Assembly (NCBI RefSeq): GCF_003569005.1
Contig: NZ_BCUR01000004.1
Location: 2,745,633-2,809,632 of the forward strand
Length of the DNA: 64,000 nt
Direction of reading: 5' to 3'
Origin: Vibrio superstes
GTDB lineage: Bacteria; Pseudomonadota; Gammaproteobacteria; Enterobacterales; Vibrionaceae
Shown here: one piece after another, positions 35,580-43,905 of the stretch
Layout of the letters: the number at the start of each line of letters is the position of its first letter
How positions within the stretch are numbered: the stretch's first letter is position 1
Notes under the pieces: generated by a model
The model's database searches: none
Told to the model about the DNA's origin: nothing
What the model saw: only the letters and a program-made list of their open reading frames with translations
Translations under genes and position numbers: made by a program

Positions 35580-36336
35580 TGGCCACCTTCACGTCATGTT
35601 TGTATTGGCTCTGTTCATCGCCATTTTGGAACAGCAAGCTGAGATGTATTAATCCACCGCGTTGGAGTGAAGTTTGCTCGTAGTTAAAGCGACTCTCATT
35701 GAAAGCGACACCTGTAGCAACAACAGTCCCGCTTAAACTGGAAAGATCTTCAATATCATCTAGGACTCCGTAATAACGAACTACCCTTCCATTGTTACTT
35801 GAGGCTATCAGTTGCTCTATGCAATAAACCACCGCTTTATCTTGGTAAATATAATGACGATTGGCGCTGGACTGGCTGGTTAAATTCATTTGTATTGAGA
35901 AGTAATCACCATCAGGTTCCTTACTTTCCCCTGCTATATCGATGGACTGCCCATCATTCTGCAGATCCTGAATACGACTCGGATTAATCACTAAATGTGA
36001 CCCATCCGCAAATGTTTCTGGCTGGTTATTTCCGACTACAAACTCAACATCACCCGCTGGTTCGCGATATTGATAAAAACCAGCATAGTCAATTGGATAA
36101 AACGCGAGACACTTGTTATTGCTCGATAAATCAAAGCTATTCGGCACTGCGTGCTGCACTTCTCTGCTCATTTTTTCTATGGCAAAACGAGCCTGATTTT
36201 GTAGTCGTTGTCTATCGACGGTTTGGTTGTATCCCTTAGCGCCAAACTCAACAAACCCGGCGATACCAAGGAAGATAATCGCTAGCACCACAATAGTTAA
36301 AATCATTTCAATTAGAGTAAAACCACGTTGTTTCAT
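35569..36336 (-). CDS. mshO: MSHA minor pseudopilin MshO
   Basis: This is a type IV pilin-like protein with the prepilin sequence KQRGFTLIEMILTIVVLAIIFLG at its N-terminus, cleaved after Gly4 by a prepilin peptidase. The 255-aa protein is long for a pseudopilin, comparable to PilW/GspJ minor components. The start overlaps the mshD stop (TAATG). It is probably a member of the priming complex at the pilus tip. Confidence 0.9.
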   Translation of the reverse strand: MKQRGFTLIEMILTIVVLAIIFLGIAGFVEFGAKGYNQTVDRQRLQNQARFAIEKMSREVQHAVPNSFDLSSNNKCLAFYPIDYAGFYQYREPAGDVEFVVGNNQPETFADGSHLVINPSRIQDLQNDGQSIDIAGESKEPDGDYFSIQMNLTSQSSANRHYIYQDKAVVYCIEQLIASSNNGRVVRYYGVLDDIEDLSSLSGTVVATGVAFNESRFNYEQTSLQRGGLIHLSLLFQNGDEQSQYKHDVKVANVP

Positions 36337-36935
36337 TAGTAGTTTCCTCTATGAGCGACAAACTTAAAGTCACCGTACTGGCTAGCGACGATAGTTACTG
36401 TGATTTTCTTAAACAAATCCGTATCTGCAGCCCCCAAACGACTGTCGTTGTCATATACCACGTCAACAATGGCAGCAAAGCCTAGATAATCGCTTGAAAT
36501 GTCATTACCAAAAATATCATTAAGGTTCCCTGACTTAGATACATTGCCACAATAATCCTCTGATTGAGTTGTGGTGTACCAACAGCCTATATAGTCATCG
36601 ACATCGTTAAATAACTCCGGTGGTTCGCCATTATCAGGGCCAAAGTTACCAGTGGATGTACATGAAATAGAGTTACCATCAGTATCCAGATACTCATCTT
36701 CTCCACAACGATAGAAGCCTCCATTGTGATCGCTATTTTCATCAAAATTTCTAGATAGGATCTCTGTCATCAAACTATTGGCAAGAGCCGATGCTCTTAC
36801 TTCGTAGAAGGGCTTTGCTGATTGAGCTATTTGCGGAAATAAAAAGCTAGTAAGAGTAATCAGAGCGATGCCCAAAATAACGATAGCAATAATGCTTTCT
36901 ATTAAGGTAAATCCAGTCTGTTTCTTAGCAGCCAT
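36336..36935 (-). CDS. mshD: MSHA minor pilin MshD
   Basis: This is a type IV prepilin-like protein, 199 aa from the ATG at 36935, which has AGGGGT at proper spacing; the ATG two codons earlier is too close to that site. The prepilin motif is KQTGFTLIESIIAIVILGIAL, with cleavage after Gly7. Several cysteines lie in the globular domain. It overlaps mshC by 11 bp and mshO by 1 bp. Confidence 0.91.
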   Translation of the reverse strand: MAAKKQTGFTLIESIIAIVILGIALITLTSFLFPQIAQSAKPFYEVRASALANSLMTEILSRNFDENSDHNGGFYRCGEDEYLDTDGNSISCTSTGNFGPDNGEPPELFNDVDDYIGCWYTTTQSEDYCGNVSKSGNLNDIFGNDISSDYLGFAAIVDVVYDNDSRLGAADTDLFKKITVTIVASQYGDFKFVAHRGNY

Positions 36936-37407
36936 ACACATACCCCTGACTGTTAATGCAAATGGCTTCTTGTTCTTGGGTGCTGGCGATTTGAATACGG
37001 ATAGGATCAGTGCACGTTGACGCGCATATAGGATTTCCTAAGAGGTCAAAATTCACGCTCATTGCAGGGGTAAAATCTAAGTCCTGCTCTTCAATCACAA
37101 CCTTGTGGCTAAAGGGTTCATTGCTTGTTGAGGTGCATGCTTGTTGAGAGCCTAGACACTTGTCAGACACAACTAGGCGATACCTACTGTGCAAAGTGCT
37201 GTCTTCGCTGATATTGGATTGCATCCGGCCCAGTTGGATCTGTCGGATAACGGCAATCCCCTGCTGCTGCGCCGCTTGCGCCGAGAACTGGGAAACGCCA
37301 ATGAATTTGCTTGAGGCATACAAAGCCATAATAGCCACAACGATGATCACGATGATCAGTTCGATTAAGGTAAAGCCAGCTATGTGCTTTATACGAGGAT
37401 GATTCAC
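36925..37407 (-). CDS. mshC: MSHA minor pilin MshC
   Basis: This is a type IV prepilin-like protein of 160 aa, starting at GTG 37407 with AGGGA upstream. The motif is AGFTLIELIIVIIVVAIMAL, with cleavage after Gly11. It has six cysteines in the globular part. It is the first gene after the terminator that follows mshA, and a TATAAT sequence at 37445-37450 (minus strand) may provide it a separate promoter. Confidence 0.9.
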   Translation of the reverse strand: MNHPRIKHIAGFTLIELIIVIIVVAIMALYASSKFIGVSQFSAQAAQQQGIAVIRQIQLGRMQSNISEDSTLHSRYRLVVSDKCLGSQQACTSTSNEPFSHKVVIEEQDLDFTPAMSVNFDLLGNPICASTCTDPIRIQIASTQEQEAICINSQGYVYGC

Positions 37408-37444
37408 TGCTTGTCCCTAACCAATGAAAACGTAAGTATTTAAT

Positions 37445-37450
37445 ATTATA
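37445..37450 (-). promoter_or_regulatory. Candidate -10 box for mshCDOPQ
   Basis: A TATAAT on the minus strand lies 38 bp before the mshC start and just downstream of the terminator at 37498-37522. The -35 region is weak, and the surrounding DNA is AT-rich, so a chance match is possible. Confidence 0.35.
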
Positions 37451-37497
37451 TATAATTAGTCTTAATCACGCTGAGAATCATGGTGATTTTTGGAATT

Positions 37498-37522
37498 AAA
37501 AAAGGCCAGCTTAGCTGGCCTT
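37498..37522 (-). terminator. Terminator after mshA
   Basis: AAGGCCAGC (37502-37510) and GCTGGCCTT (37514-37522) form a 9-bp stem with a 3-base loop. On the minus strand it is followed by a run of Ts (A-run 37498-37503). It lies 18 bp after the mshA stop, inside the structural gene order mshB-A-A-C-D-O-P-Q. It can limit the minor pilin genes relative to the major pilins. Confidence 0.9.
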
Positions 37523-37539
37523 CGAAATCTATTTTTTAA

Positions 37540-38004
37540 TTAGCAATTATCAGCTGTCGATGCAGTGATGACAGGTACTGAAGTTTCATCTTCCGCAGCT
37601 TCATAAACTACTACACATGTTGAGGAGTCTTCAGAATCAGCAAAAGAATACACAATACCCGTCGCAGCACTAACATGACCAGTTAGTTCAACCCACTCAT
37701 TATCGTCATTTAGACCTTGAACTGCATTACCGATACCGGCAGAGGTAGCAGCTGGGTATCCAAATACAACATCGATATTGTCAGCTGTAGTGGCTGATGA
37801 CTGTGTCTCTATGCCTTCAATCGCAGCCTTACCATAAACGATAGAGCCTGCGCCAGCCATTGCGCCCTTCAAGCCTTGTAGAGAAGACTCACGAGCATCA
37901 GATTGTAGATTCAAGAAGCGTGGAGCAGCTGTTACAGCTAGGATACCTAGGATAACGATAACTACTACAAGCTCAATCAGTGTAAAACCGCCTTGCTTTT
38001 TCAT
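37540..38004 (-). CDS. mshA: MSHA major pilin MshA (copy 1)
   Basis: This is the major subunit of the MSHA type IV pilus, used for surface attachment and early biofilm. The 154-aa prepilin MKKQGGFTLIELVVVIVILG is cleaved after Gly6, and the mature protein has Glu5. Two cysteines (130 and 154) form the likely C-terminal D-loop disulfide. The first 62 residues match the upstream paralogue except at four positions, while the C-terminal halves diverge. It lies after a 123-bp AT-rich gap that may hold its own promoter, and directly before a strong terminator. Copy number and position suggest it is the main pilin, but either copy could be. Confidence 0.93.
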   Translation of the reverse strand: MKKQGGFTLIELVVVIVILGILAVTAAPRFLNLQSDARESSLQGLKGAMAGAGSIVYGKAAIEGIETQSSATTADNIDVVFGYPAATSAGIGNAVQGLNDDNEWVELTGHVSAATGIVYSFADSEDSSTCVVVYEAAEDETSVPVITASTADNC

Positions 38005-38127
38005 ATTTTTAGTACCTTTTATAAAGTGGGAATATAAATTGTTACCAATTATATTAACCAGTTAAATAATATAAACAAGAGATACGCATTGATTTTTACA
38101 ACATCTCATCTCATATCAGTAATTTTA

Positions 38128-38598
38128 CTAACAACCTGTTTCTACAACGGTTATTTGAGGAGTAGAGAACTGATCCGCAGCATTTCTATAAATCACCGAA
38201 CAATCAGTATTGTTGTCACTTGGAGCAGGCCTGTCAGCAAGCGTGACGTAAGCCTGATCTGTACTTTCGACAAGCTGCCATTCGTTCTTATCTTCAAGAC
38301 CTTGAACTGCATTACCGATTCCTGCAGAGGTTGCTTCTGGATAACCATAAACGGTGATGATGGTTGCTGTGCCATTGGTAATGCTACTTGACGACACAGT
38401 TTCCACACCATTTATCGCAGCCTTACCGTAGACAATAGATCCAGCTCCAGCCATTGCTCCCTTCATACCTTGCAATGCCGATACTCGTGCATCAGATTGA
38501 AGATTCAAAAATCGAGGTGCTGCTGTGACAGCTAAAATACCCAAGATTACTATCACAACTACTAGTTCGATTAATGTGAAACCATCCTGTTTCTTCAT
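38128..38598 (-). CDS. MSHA pilin, second MshA paralogue
   Basis: This is a second full MshA-type prepilin of 156 aa. The start MKKQDGFTLIELVVVIVILG is cleaved after Gly6. Two cysteines (133 and 156) match the D-loop pair of copy 1. Residues 1-62 differ from copy 1 at positions 5, 39, 41 and 45 only; later the sequences share only blocks such as GYP-ATSAGIGNAVQGL. This fits a tandem duplication with diversification of the surface-exposed half. It follows mshB by 27 bp. Confidence 0.92.
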   Translation of the reverse strand: MKKQDGFTLIELVVVIVILGILAVTAAPRFLNLQSDARVSALQGMKGAMAGAGSIVYGKAAINGVETVSSSSITNGTATIITVYGYPEATSAGIGNAVQGLEDKNEWQLVESTDQAYVTLADRPAPSDNNTDCSVIYRNAADQFSTPQITVVETGC

Positions 38599-38625
38599 AG
38601 TACTACTATCCCTATGTAGGTTCGG

Positions 38626-39189
38626 TTAGTTAATTTGTACTACGACACTGCCGTTGGCTGCATCATAATCAAAGTAATGAGCTGAGTTGCCTTCAAGTTG
38701 CGTGTAACGACAAACCGTCGTTAAACCGTCGTCATTAGCAGGGGCAACTTCTGCAAGGTATTTTGCAGTTGTATCATTGCTGTCACTCGAAACTTGAGGT
38801 GGGTTCTGAAGTAGTTCTTCCATTAGAGCTACACAACGTTGCGCACTAACTGCTAGTGGTGACTGTGATCCATCTTCTTTAAGTGCGATCGGATAACCAT
38901 CACGGAAGTTTGCTGTATCAGCAGTCGTTAACCAAAACTCAGTACCATCGTAATCAACAAAATTTGTTCTAGTGTTACCAGAAGTCTCTTGTGTACGAAC
39001 GTTAGCTTCCCACTGTGCACGAGCCGATAGTACTGCTGTAGCAAAACCACCAGCAACACCTTCAACACTTGCTTCTTTTGCTTTGTCTGTTACGTCTAAA
39101 AATCTTGGTAGTGCTGCCACGGCTAGAAGGCCTAAAACAACGATAACAATCACTAGTTCAACTAGAGAAAAACCTGCATTACGTTTCAT
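38626..39189 (-). CDS. mshB: MSHA minor pilin MshB
   Basis: This is a type IV prepilin-like protein of 187 aa with the motif NAGFSLVELVIVIVVLGLLAV, cleaved after Gly6. It is the first gene of the structural group, with a TATAAT box 35 bp upstream. In Vibrio cholerae MshB is thought to support MSHA pilus assembly with the other minor pilins. Two cysteines in the C-terminal domain could pair. Confidence 0.92.
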   Translation of the reverse strand: MKRNAGFSLVELVIVIVVLGLLAVAALPRFLDVTDKAKEASVEGVAGGFATAVLSARAQWEANVRTQETSGNTRTNFVDYDGTEFWLTTADTANFRDGYPIALKEDGSQSPLAVSAQRCVALMEELLQNPPQVSSDSNDTTAKYLAEVAPANDDGLTTVCRYTQLEGNSAHYFDYDAANGSVVVQIN

Positions 39190-39223
39190 AAAAATTCCTC
39201 TTGGGTACGACTTTGGACGGCAG

Positions 39224-39229
39224 ATTATA
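39224..39229 (-). promoter_or_regulatory. Candidate promoter (-10) of the mshB structural operon
   Basis: A TATAAT on the minus strand, within CCATATATAATCTGCC, lies 34 bp before mshB. The -35 region has no close TTGACA match. This gap of 90 bp is where the secretory genes (mshI to mshF) end and the structural genes (mshB to mshQ) begin, the same division reported for V. cholerae. Confidence 0.5.
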
Positions 39230-39279
39230 TATGGATTGATTAAATAATCTACTGAAATTGTAAAGTTAAGTTACGAAAA

Positions 39280-39738
39280 TCATTGAATGTGTTTTGATAT
39301 TGATAGGTTCCCTCCAATCATTTTTATAATCAATAGTTCGCTATTCCTAAAGGTAAAGGTGCATGAATAGACGTCACTTTCCTGCAACAAACTGGTTGTG
39401 ACAGGAGAGTAGTCTTGCTTCGGCACTGGCAGCAATAATTGCTCCCATGCATCGCAGCTTTTCACCCCATCAAGTTCTGGGGCCACCCATCCCTTGTTGT
39501 TGAAACGAACCATTGCTCCCTTTATTTCCACATACTCTGGTTTACCGTTGAGCTCCCAGTATTGACGCAGATAATTTGCTTTATCTAATGCCTTTACACT
39601 AATCAAAGTCACAGAGGTACTCTCAGCCTCTACTGTGATTCGGTTTAACGATGCAATCAAAATACCAATGAGTATTAACACTACTGCTACCCAAGTAGCC
39701 AAGTGAGCTATCTTGGTATTTCGATACGTCGTCTCCAC
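39280..39738 (-). CDS. mshF: MSHA biogenesis protein MshF
   Basis: This is a small bitopic protein of the MSHA secretory gene set; its function is not defined. The GTG at 39738 is preferred because AGGG lies at good spacing and the codon begins 2 bp after the mshG stop, giving 152 aa. An upstream GTG at 39771 lacks a site and overlaps mshG. One membrane helix is present (about residues 15-33, ATWVAVVLILIGILIASL), and the rest is probably periplasmic. Confidence 0.82.
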   Translation of the reverse strand: METTYRNTKIAHLATWVAVVLILIGILIASLNRITVEAESTSVTLISVKALDKANYLRQYWELNGKPEYVEIKGAMVRFNNKGWVAPELDGVKSCDAWEQLLLPVPKQDYSPVTTSLLQESDVYSCTFTFRNSELLIIKMIGGNLSISKHIQ

Positions 39739-39740
39739 GC

Positions 39741-40961
39741 TTAGCCCTGCATTGCATCCAACATTCCCCACATAGGTAGGAAAATACCCAGTGCAAGAAT
39801 TAGAACCATACCTGCCACGACAACCAACAAAATAGGCTCAATTCGAGCAGTCAGTGTTTTCAGGTCGTAGTCCACTTCTCGGTCGTAAAAATCAGCAACC
39901 TCGATCAACAGTTCATCAATACGACCGGTTTCTTCACCGACAGAGATCATCTGTTCTACCAATGGAGTGAAGATACCCGTGCTTTTTGCCGCGCTTGAAA
40001 TAGCAGTACCCGCTTCAATGGCAGACTTCATTTCCAATAGGCGAGCTTCAAGGTATTTGTTGTCCATCGACTCAGCAGAAAGCGCCAACGCATTGTTCAG
40101 CGGTACGCCCGACTGCAGCATCAATGAAAAGGTTCGCGAAAAACGAGCCAGTTGAGCTCGATTGACTATGTCACCAACAATCGGAAATCTAAGGCGCATT
40201 TTGTCCCACTTCTCTCGCCCTTCCGCTCGGCTAATCCAAGCTTGAAAAGCAAAAAACGCCCCTGCCATCACCGCAATAATCAGGGTCCAATACTCAACAA
40301 AGAAGTTCGATGTGCCGATTAATATCCGTGTTGGAAGAGGAAGATCCACCCCAAAGCGGCTGAACATGCTGGCGAACTGAGGGATTACCTTGATGTTGAG
40401 TACAAACATGGCGAGGGTAATAAACCCCAGTACCAAAATCGGATAACGCATTGCGGTTTTAATGCGCTTGCGAGTTTCCAGTTCTTGCTCGTAATAATTA
40501 CTTAGCTGCAGCAGAGCTGTATCAAGACGACCCGTGCTCTCGCCCACAGAGATCATAGAAACAAACAAAGGGCTAAATACGTTTGAATGAAGCTGCATCG
40601 AAGCCGATAGGCTACGACCATTAGTCAGCTCGTTACCCACTTCTTCTAAGGCATGTTTCAGCTGTTTATTTGTGGCATCGGTGGTTAAGCCACGGATAGC
40701 GCGCAACAGTGGAATACCCGCTTTGGTTAGGCTGTACATTTGACGACAGAAGATAACGTACACTTCTAGCGGCACCGCAGGGATGAACATGGCCTTCCAA
40801 TCAAAGTTACTATTACTCGCGGATTTACCTGTGCGCAGGGAGATAGGAATGATTCCCTTCTCGATCAAGGCTTCTGCAGCCAACTCTTGAGTTGCCGCAT
40901 CCACTAAGCCATTCACTTTCTGGCCTTCTAAGTTTCGTCCTTGATATCTAAACGTCGCCAT
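39741..40961 (-). CDS. mshG: MSHA platform protein MshG (GspF/PilC family)
   Basis: MshG is the inner-membrane platform on which the assembly ATPase acts to add pilin subunits. The 406-aa protein has two T2SSF repeats (about residues 70-195 and 272-395) and three membrane helices (about 172-194, 225-245, 380-400). The paired motifs SVGESTGRLDTAL and SVGEETGRIDELL mark the repeats. It lies 6 bp after mshE. Confidence 0.95.
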   Translation of the reverse strand: MATFRYQGRNLEGQKVNGLVDAATQELAAEALIEKGIIPISLRTGKSASNSNFDWKAMFIPAVPLEVYVIFCRQMYSLTKAGIPLLRAIRGLTTDATNKQLKHALEEVGNELTNGRSLSASMQLHSNVFSPLFVSMISVGESTGRLDTALLQLSNYYEQELETRKRIKTAMRYPILVLGFITLAMFVLNIKVIPQFASMFSRFGVDLPLPTRILIGTSNFFVEYWTLIIAVMAGAFFAFQAWISRAEGREKWDKMRLRFPIVGDIVNRAQLARFSRTFSLMLQSGVPLNNALALSAESMDNKYLEARLLEMKSAIEAGTAISSAAKSTGIFTPLVEQMISVGEETGRIDELLIEVADFYDREVDYDLKTLTARIEPILLVVVAGMVLILALGIFLPMWGMLDAMQG

Positions 40962-40967
40962 ATCGTC

Positions 40968-42695
40968 CTACAACATATACGCTTCAATCAGGCCAGAGCT
41001 ATCGCCCTCGCCAAGGGTCATAACTTCTTCTAGGCTGACGGTGCCGTCTAATGCCAATTCCATCGCTGACACCAGCAATGGCTTATATCCTTCGGTATGA
41101 CGTGCTTGCTTGGTAAAGCCGACTGCATCATTAGAGCGCAAGGCATCCATCAATGGTTGATCGAGTTCAAGTAGCTCAAATACACCCACGCGGCCTTTAT
41201 AACCGGTTAAGTTACAACTTTGACAACCTCGCCCTTTGGTAAAGGTCGAAGCCACTTGATTAGGAAAGCGAGCTTGTAGCCAAGTTTGTTGGCGCTCACT
41301 AACTGAATGCGTTTCACCGCAGTCACTGCACACTCGACGAATTAGACGCTGTGCCAATACCGCGCGAACGGAGCTTGCAACCAGATAACCAGGAGCCCCC
41401 ATATCCATCATACGAAGAGCACTATCTACTGCATCGTTGGTGTGGAGGGTACTCAATACAAGGTGGCCAGTAAGAGCGGCTCGCAAACCAATCTCTACCG
41501 TTTCTTGGTCACGCATCTCACCCACTAAGATAATATCTGGATCTTGTCGCAGGAAGGTTCGAAGTACAGTAGAGAAATCAAGATTGATCTTGGTATTCAC
41601 CTGCACCTGATTCACTCGAGGCAATCGGTACTCTACAGGGTCTTCCACGGTAATGATCTTCTTACCCGGAGAGTTAAGTTCAGATAAAGCGCCATACAAA
41701 GTAGTGGTTTTGCCTGAGCCTGTCGGCCCAGTCACTAAAATCATGCCATGTGGACGTTTTAGCTGATAGCGCACCCGATCTAGTAACTCTGTTGGTAAGC
41801 CAGTCTCATCTAACTGACGTACGCCAGCCGTTTGGTTAAGCAGACGCATTACTACCGATTCGCCGTATTCAACTGGCATGGTCGACATACGGATATCAAT
41901 AGATTGGCCTTTCACCTTAATATGGAAGCGACCATCTTGAGGTAAGCGCTTCTCTGAAATATCAAGGTCAGCCATTAGCTTGAGACGAAGTACCAATGCA
42001 GAGGCAATATTAACCTCATTAAGAATGGTTTCATGCAAAATACCATCAATACGCTGTCGCAAACGCAGAACGTTTTCATCGGGCTCGATATGAATATCCG
42101 AGGCACCAACCTGAACGGCATCCTCAAATAAGGAGTTAATCAGCTTAACAACCGTCACTTCATCGCTGTCTGCTTCACTACTCGCACTAATATCAAAGCT
42201 ATCTGTCGGTTGATGTTCAGCGTGCAATTGCTCAGCAAAAGAGGCTATCTCTTTGGTTCGACGATAATAACGGTCAAAGCCTGAAACCAACTGGCGTTCA
42301 GCGGCAATCACCAACTCAACATCGTAGCTAGATAGCAAGCGCATTACTGATTCTTGAGCAAACAAGTCCGCTGGGTCACTCATCGCCACGCGAACCGTAT
42401 AACCGTTTCGATCAATGACCAAGGCTCTCAAGCGACGTGCATGAACCTCAGGTAAGAGTTGTACTGCTTCTATATCAACTTGGGCAAGATTAAGGTCTAT
42501 AAGCGGCAGGCTTAATTGCTGAGACAAGAACTCTAAAAGCTGCTTTTCGGTAATGAAACCAAGCTGAATAAGTGAGTCACCCAGTTTACGTCCCGTTTGA
42601 CGTTGTGCCTCAAGAGCCTGCTGAACCTGCTCATCTGAAACAATGTTGTTTTCGACTAGCAGGTCACCCAGACGCTTTAATAGTTTAATTGCCAT
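40968..42695 (-). CDS. mshE: MSHA pilus extension ATPase MshE
   Basis: MshE is a GspE/PilB-type AAA+ ATPase that powers MSHA extension and is switched on by cyclic-di-GMP in V. cholerae. The ATG at 42695 gives 575 aa, the length I recall for V. cholerae MshE. The N-terminus has two consecutive MshEN motifs: RLGDLLVENN...ALEAQ (Arg8 to Gln31) and KLGDSLIQLG...LSQQ. Walker A is GPTGSGKTTTLYG, the His box is LSTLHTNDA, and a tetracysteine zinc site is CSDC...CQSC. It overlaps mshN by 11 bp. Confidence 0.96.
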   Translation of the reverse strand: MAIKLLKRLGDLLVENNIVSDEQVQQALEAQRQTGRKLGDSLIQLGFITEKQLLEFLSQQLSLPLIDLNLAQVDIEAVQLLPEVHARRLRALVIDRNGYTVRVAMSDPADLFAQESVMRLLSSYDVELVIAAERQLVSGFDRYYRRTKEIASFAEQLHAEHQPTDSFDISASSEADSDEVTVVKLINSLFEDAVQVGASDIHIEPDENVLRLRQRIDGILHETILNEVNIASALVLRLKLMADLDISEKRLPQDGRFHIKVKGQSIDIRMSTMPVEYGESVVMRLLNQTAGVRQLDETGLPTELLDRVRYQLKRPHGMILVTGPTGSGKTTTLYGALSELNSPGKKIITVEDPVEYRLPRVNQVQVNTKINLDFSTVLRTFLRQDPDIILVGEMRDQETVEIGLRAALTGHLVLSTLHTNDAVDSALRMMDMGAPGYLVASSVRAVLAQRLIRRVCSDCGETHSVSERQQTWLQARFPNQVASTFTKGRGCQSCNLTGYKGRVGVFELLELDQPLMDALRSNDAVGFTKQARHTEGYKPLLVSAMELALDGTVSLEEVMTLGEGDSSGLIEAYML

Positions 42696-43905
42696 TAGAG
42701 TCACCCTCTAACGATTCAAGAAGCTGCAAACGGTCGCGAATAAAGGACTGAGTTTTTCTTGAAACCCCAACTAGACCAAGGGCCTTGGTATAAGATGCGT
42801 GAGCTTCTGAGTATTCCAAGCGGCGCTCTTGTTGAATCGCTAAACCAAGCCACCAGCGGGCATTATTTGGATCTCTCTCGGCCAAACTTTGGTAACTCTC
42901 TAACGCTACATCGGTATTTTTTAGCTGTTGTGCAACACCAGCGCGCAATGCTAAATAGTCTTCGCTGGCATTTTCTGGCACATACATTAATGGGCTAAGT
43001 GCTGCTTCTGGTTGTTGTTCTTTTATTAACAATTTAGCTAATGCAAAACGAAGCTCTTCGCTTTTATCGTTCAAACGGATGCCATCCTGCAGCAAAGTAG
43101 CGGCTTTTCTTGCGTCCTTACGACCGTAATAAAGGGCAGATAACTTTTGACGCACGCTCTCGTCGCTTGGTACTAGACGAAGTGCTCGGCTGTACTCGGT
43201 AAAAGCGGTTCTAACATCATTGGAGTCCATGGCTTTTTCAGCGCGAGCAATGGATTTATTGGCAAGCTCTCTGGGTGTTAACTCGACCTGTTCAACCGTC
43301 ATACTCTCTTTGGCGGGAGTATCAACTTTCGCAATCAGTACAGGCTCTTTTTTTACCACCGCAGATGGAGCAGCAACTGGAACCGAAACTGGCTCAACCT
43401 TCACTACCTTCACTGGCACTGTCTTTACTGGCACAGGCGTCGTGGTCACCACAGATTGCACCGTTTTTGTAGTGCTGGTTGGTTTAGCCGTAACGTTTAC
43501 AGACTTAGGTGTTGAAACTGGCTTAACTTCAGGTTGCTCTTCAAATGATGTAACTGAAGGCTGAACCGTCTGCGTGGTATGTATCACAACAGACTCTTGA
43601 ACCTTACTATGGGTTGGTGAAGGCAAGCTTGCTTTAGGTGTTTCAGCCACAGCCTTAGGTTGTGAAGCCTGTTGCTTAGCTTGAGTCACAGTCAGGATCT
43701 CATTCGAGGATTCCAAGCTTGCTACTGATGTCTGCTGCTGGGAAACGGCCCAACCACCAATAGCCATACTGATCGCAAAACCGCCCACCAACCATACAAC
43801 CGGTTTAGAGCGTTTGATTTCAGGTATTTCAGCCTTGGTAATGGCTTGCCCTTGTGGTTTCTTTTTTTCAGCCAGCTTTGATAGAGCGTTGTTAACTACA
43901 CTCAT
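42685..43905 (-). CDS. mshN: MSHA biogenesis TPR protein MshN
   Basis: MshN is a bitopic protein of the secretory complex, with a short cytoplasmic N-terminus, one membrane helix (about residues 36-55), a long Pro/Val/Thr/Lys-rich linker (about 75-200), and C-terminal TPR repeats (about 210-395). The ATG at 43905 overlaps the mshM stop (ATGA) and gives 406 aa. It is probably an assembly scaffold that bridges periplasm and secretin; the exact role is not established. Confidence 0.9.
   Translation of the reverse strand: MSVVNNALSKLAEKKKPQGQAITKAEIPEIKRSKPVVWLVGGFAISMAIGGWAVSQQQTSVASLESSNEILTVTQAKQQASQPKAVAETPKASLPSPTHSKVQESVVIHTTQTVQPSVTSFEEQPEVKPVSTPKSVNVTAKPTSTTKTVQSVVTTTPVPVKTVPVKVVKVEPVSVPVAAPSAVVKKEPVLIAKVDTPAKESMTVEQVELTPRELANKSIARAEKAMDSNDVRTAFTEYSRALRLVPSDESVRQKLSALYYGRKDARKAATLLQDGIRLNDKSEELRFALAKLLIKEQQPEAALSPLMYVPENASEDYLALRAGVAQQLKNTDVALESYQSLAERDPNNARWWLGLAIQQERRLEYSEAHASYTKALGLVGVSRKTQSFIRDRLQLLESLEGDSNGN

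Noticed and set aside
38005..38127. Terminator between the two mshA paralogues
   Set aside because: The gap is AT-rich with TATAAT-like sequences but no stable stem followed by a T-run. A promoter is more likely than a terminator here.
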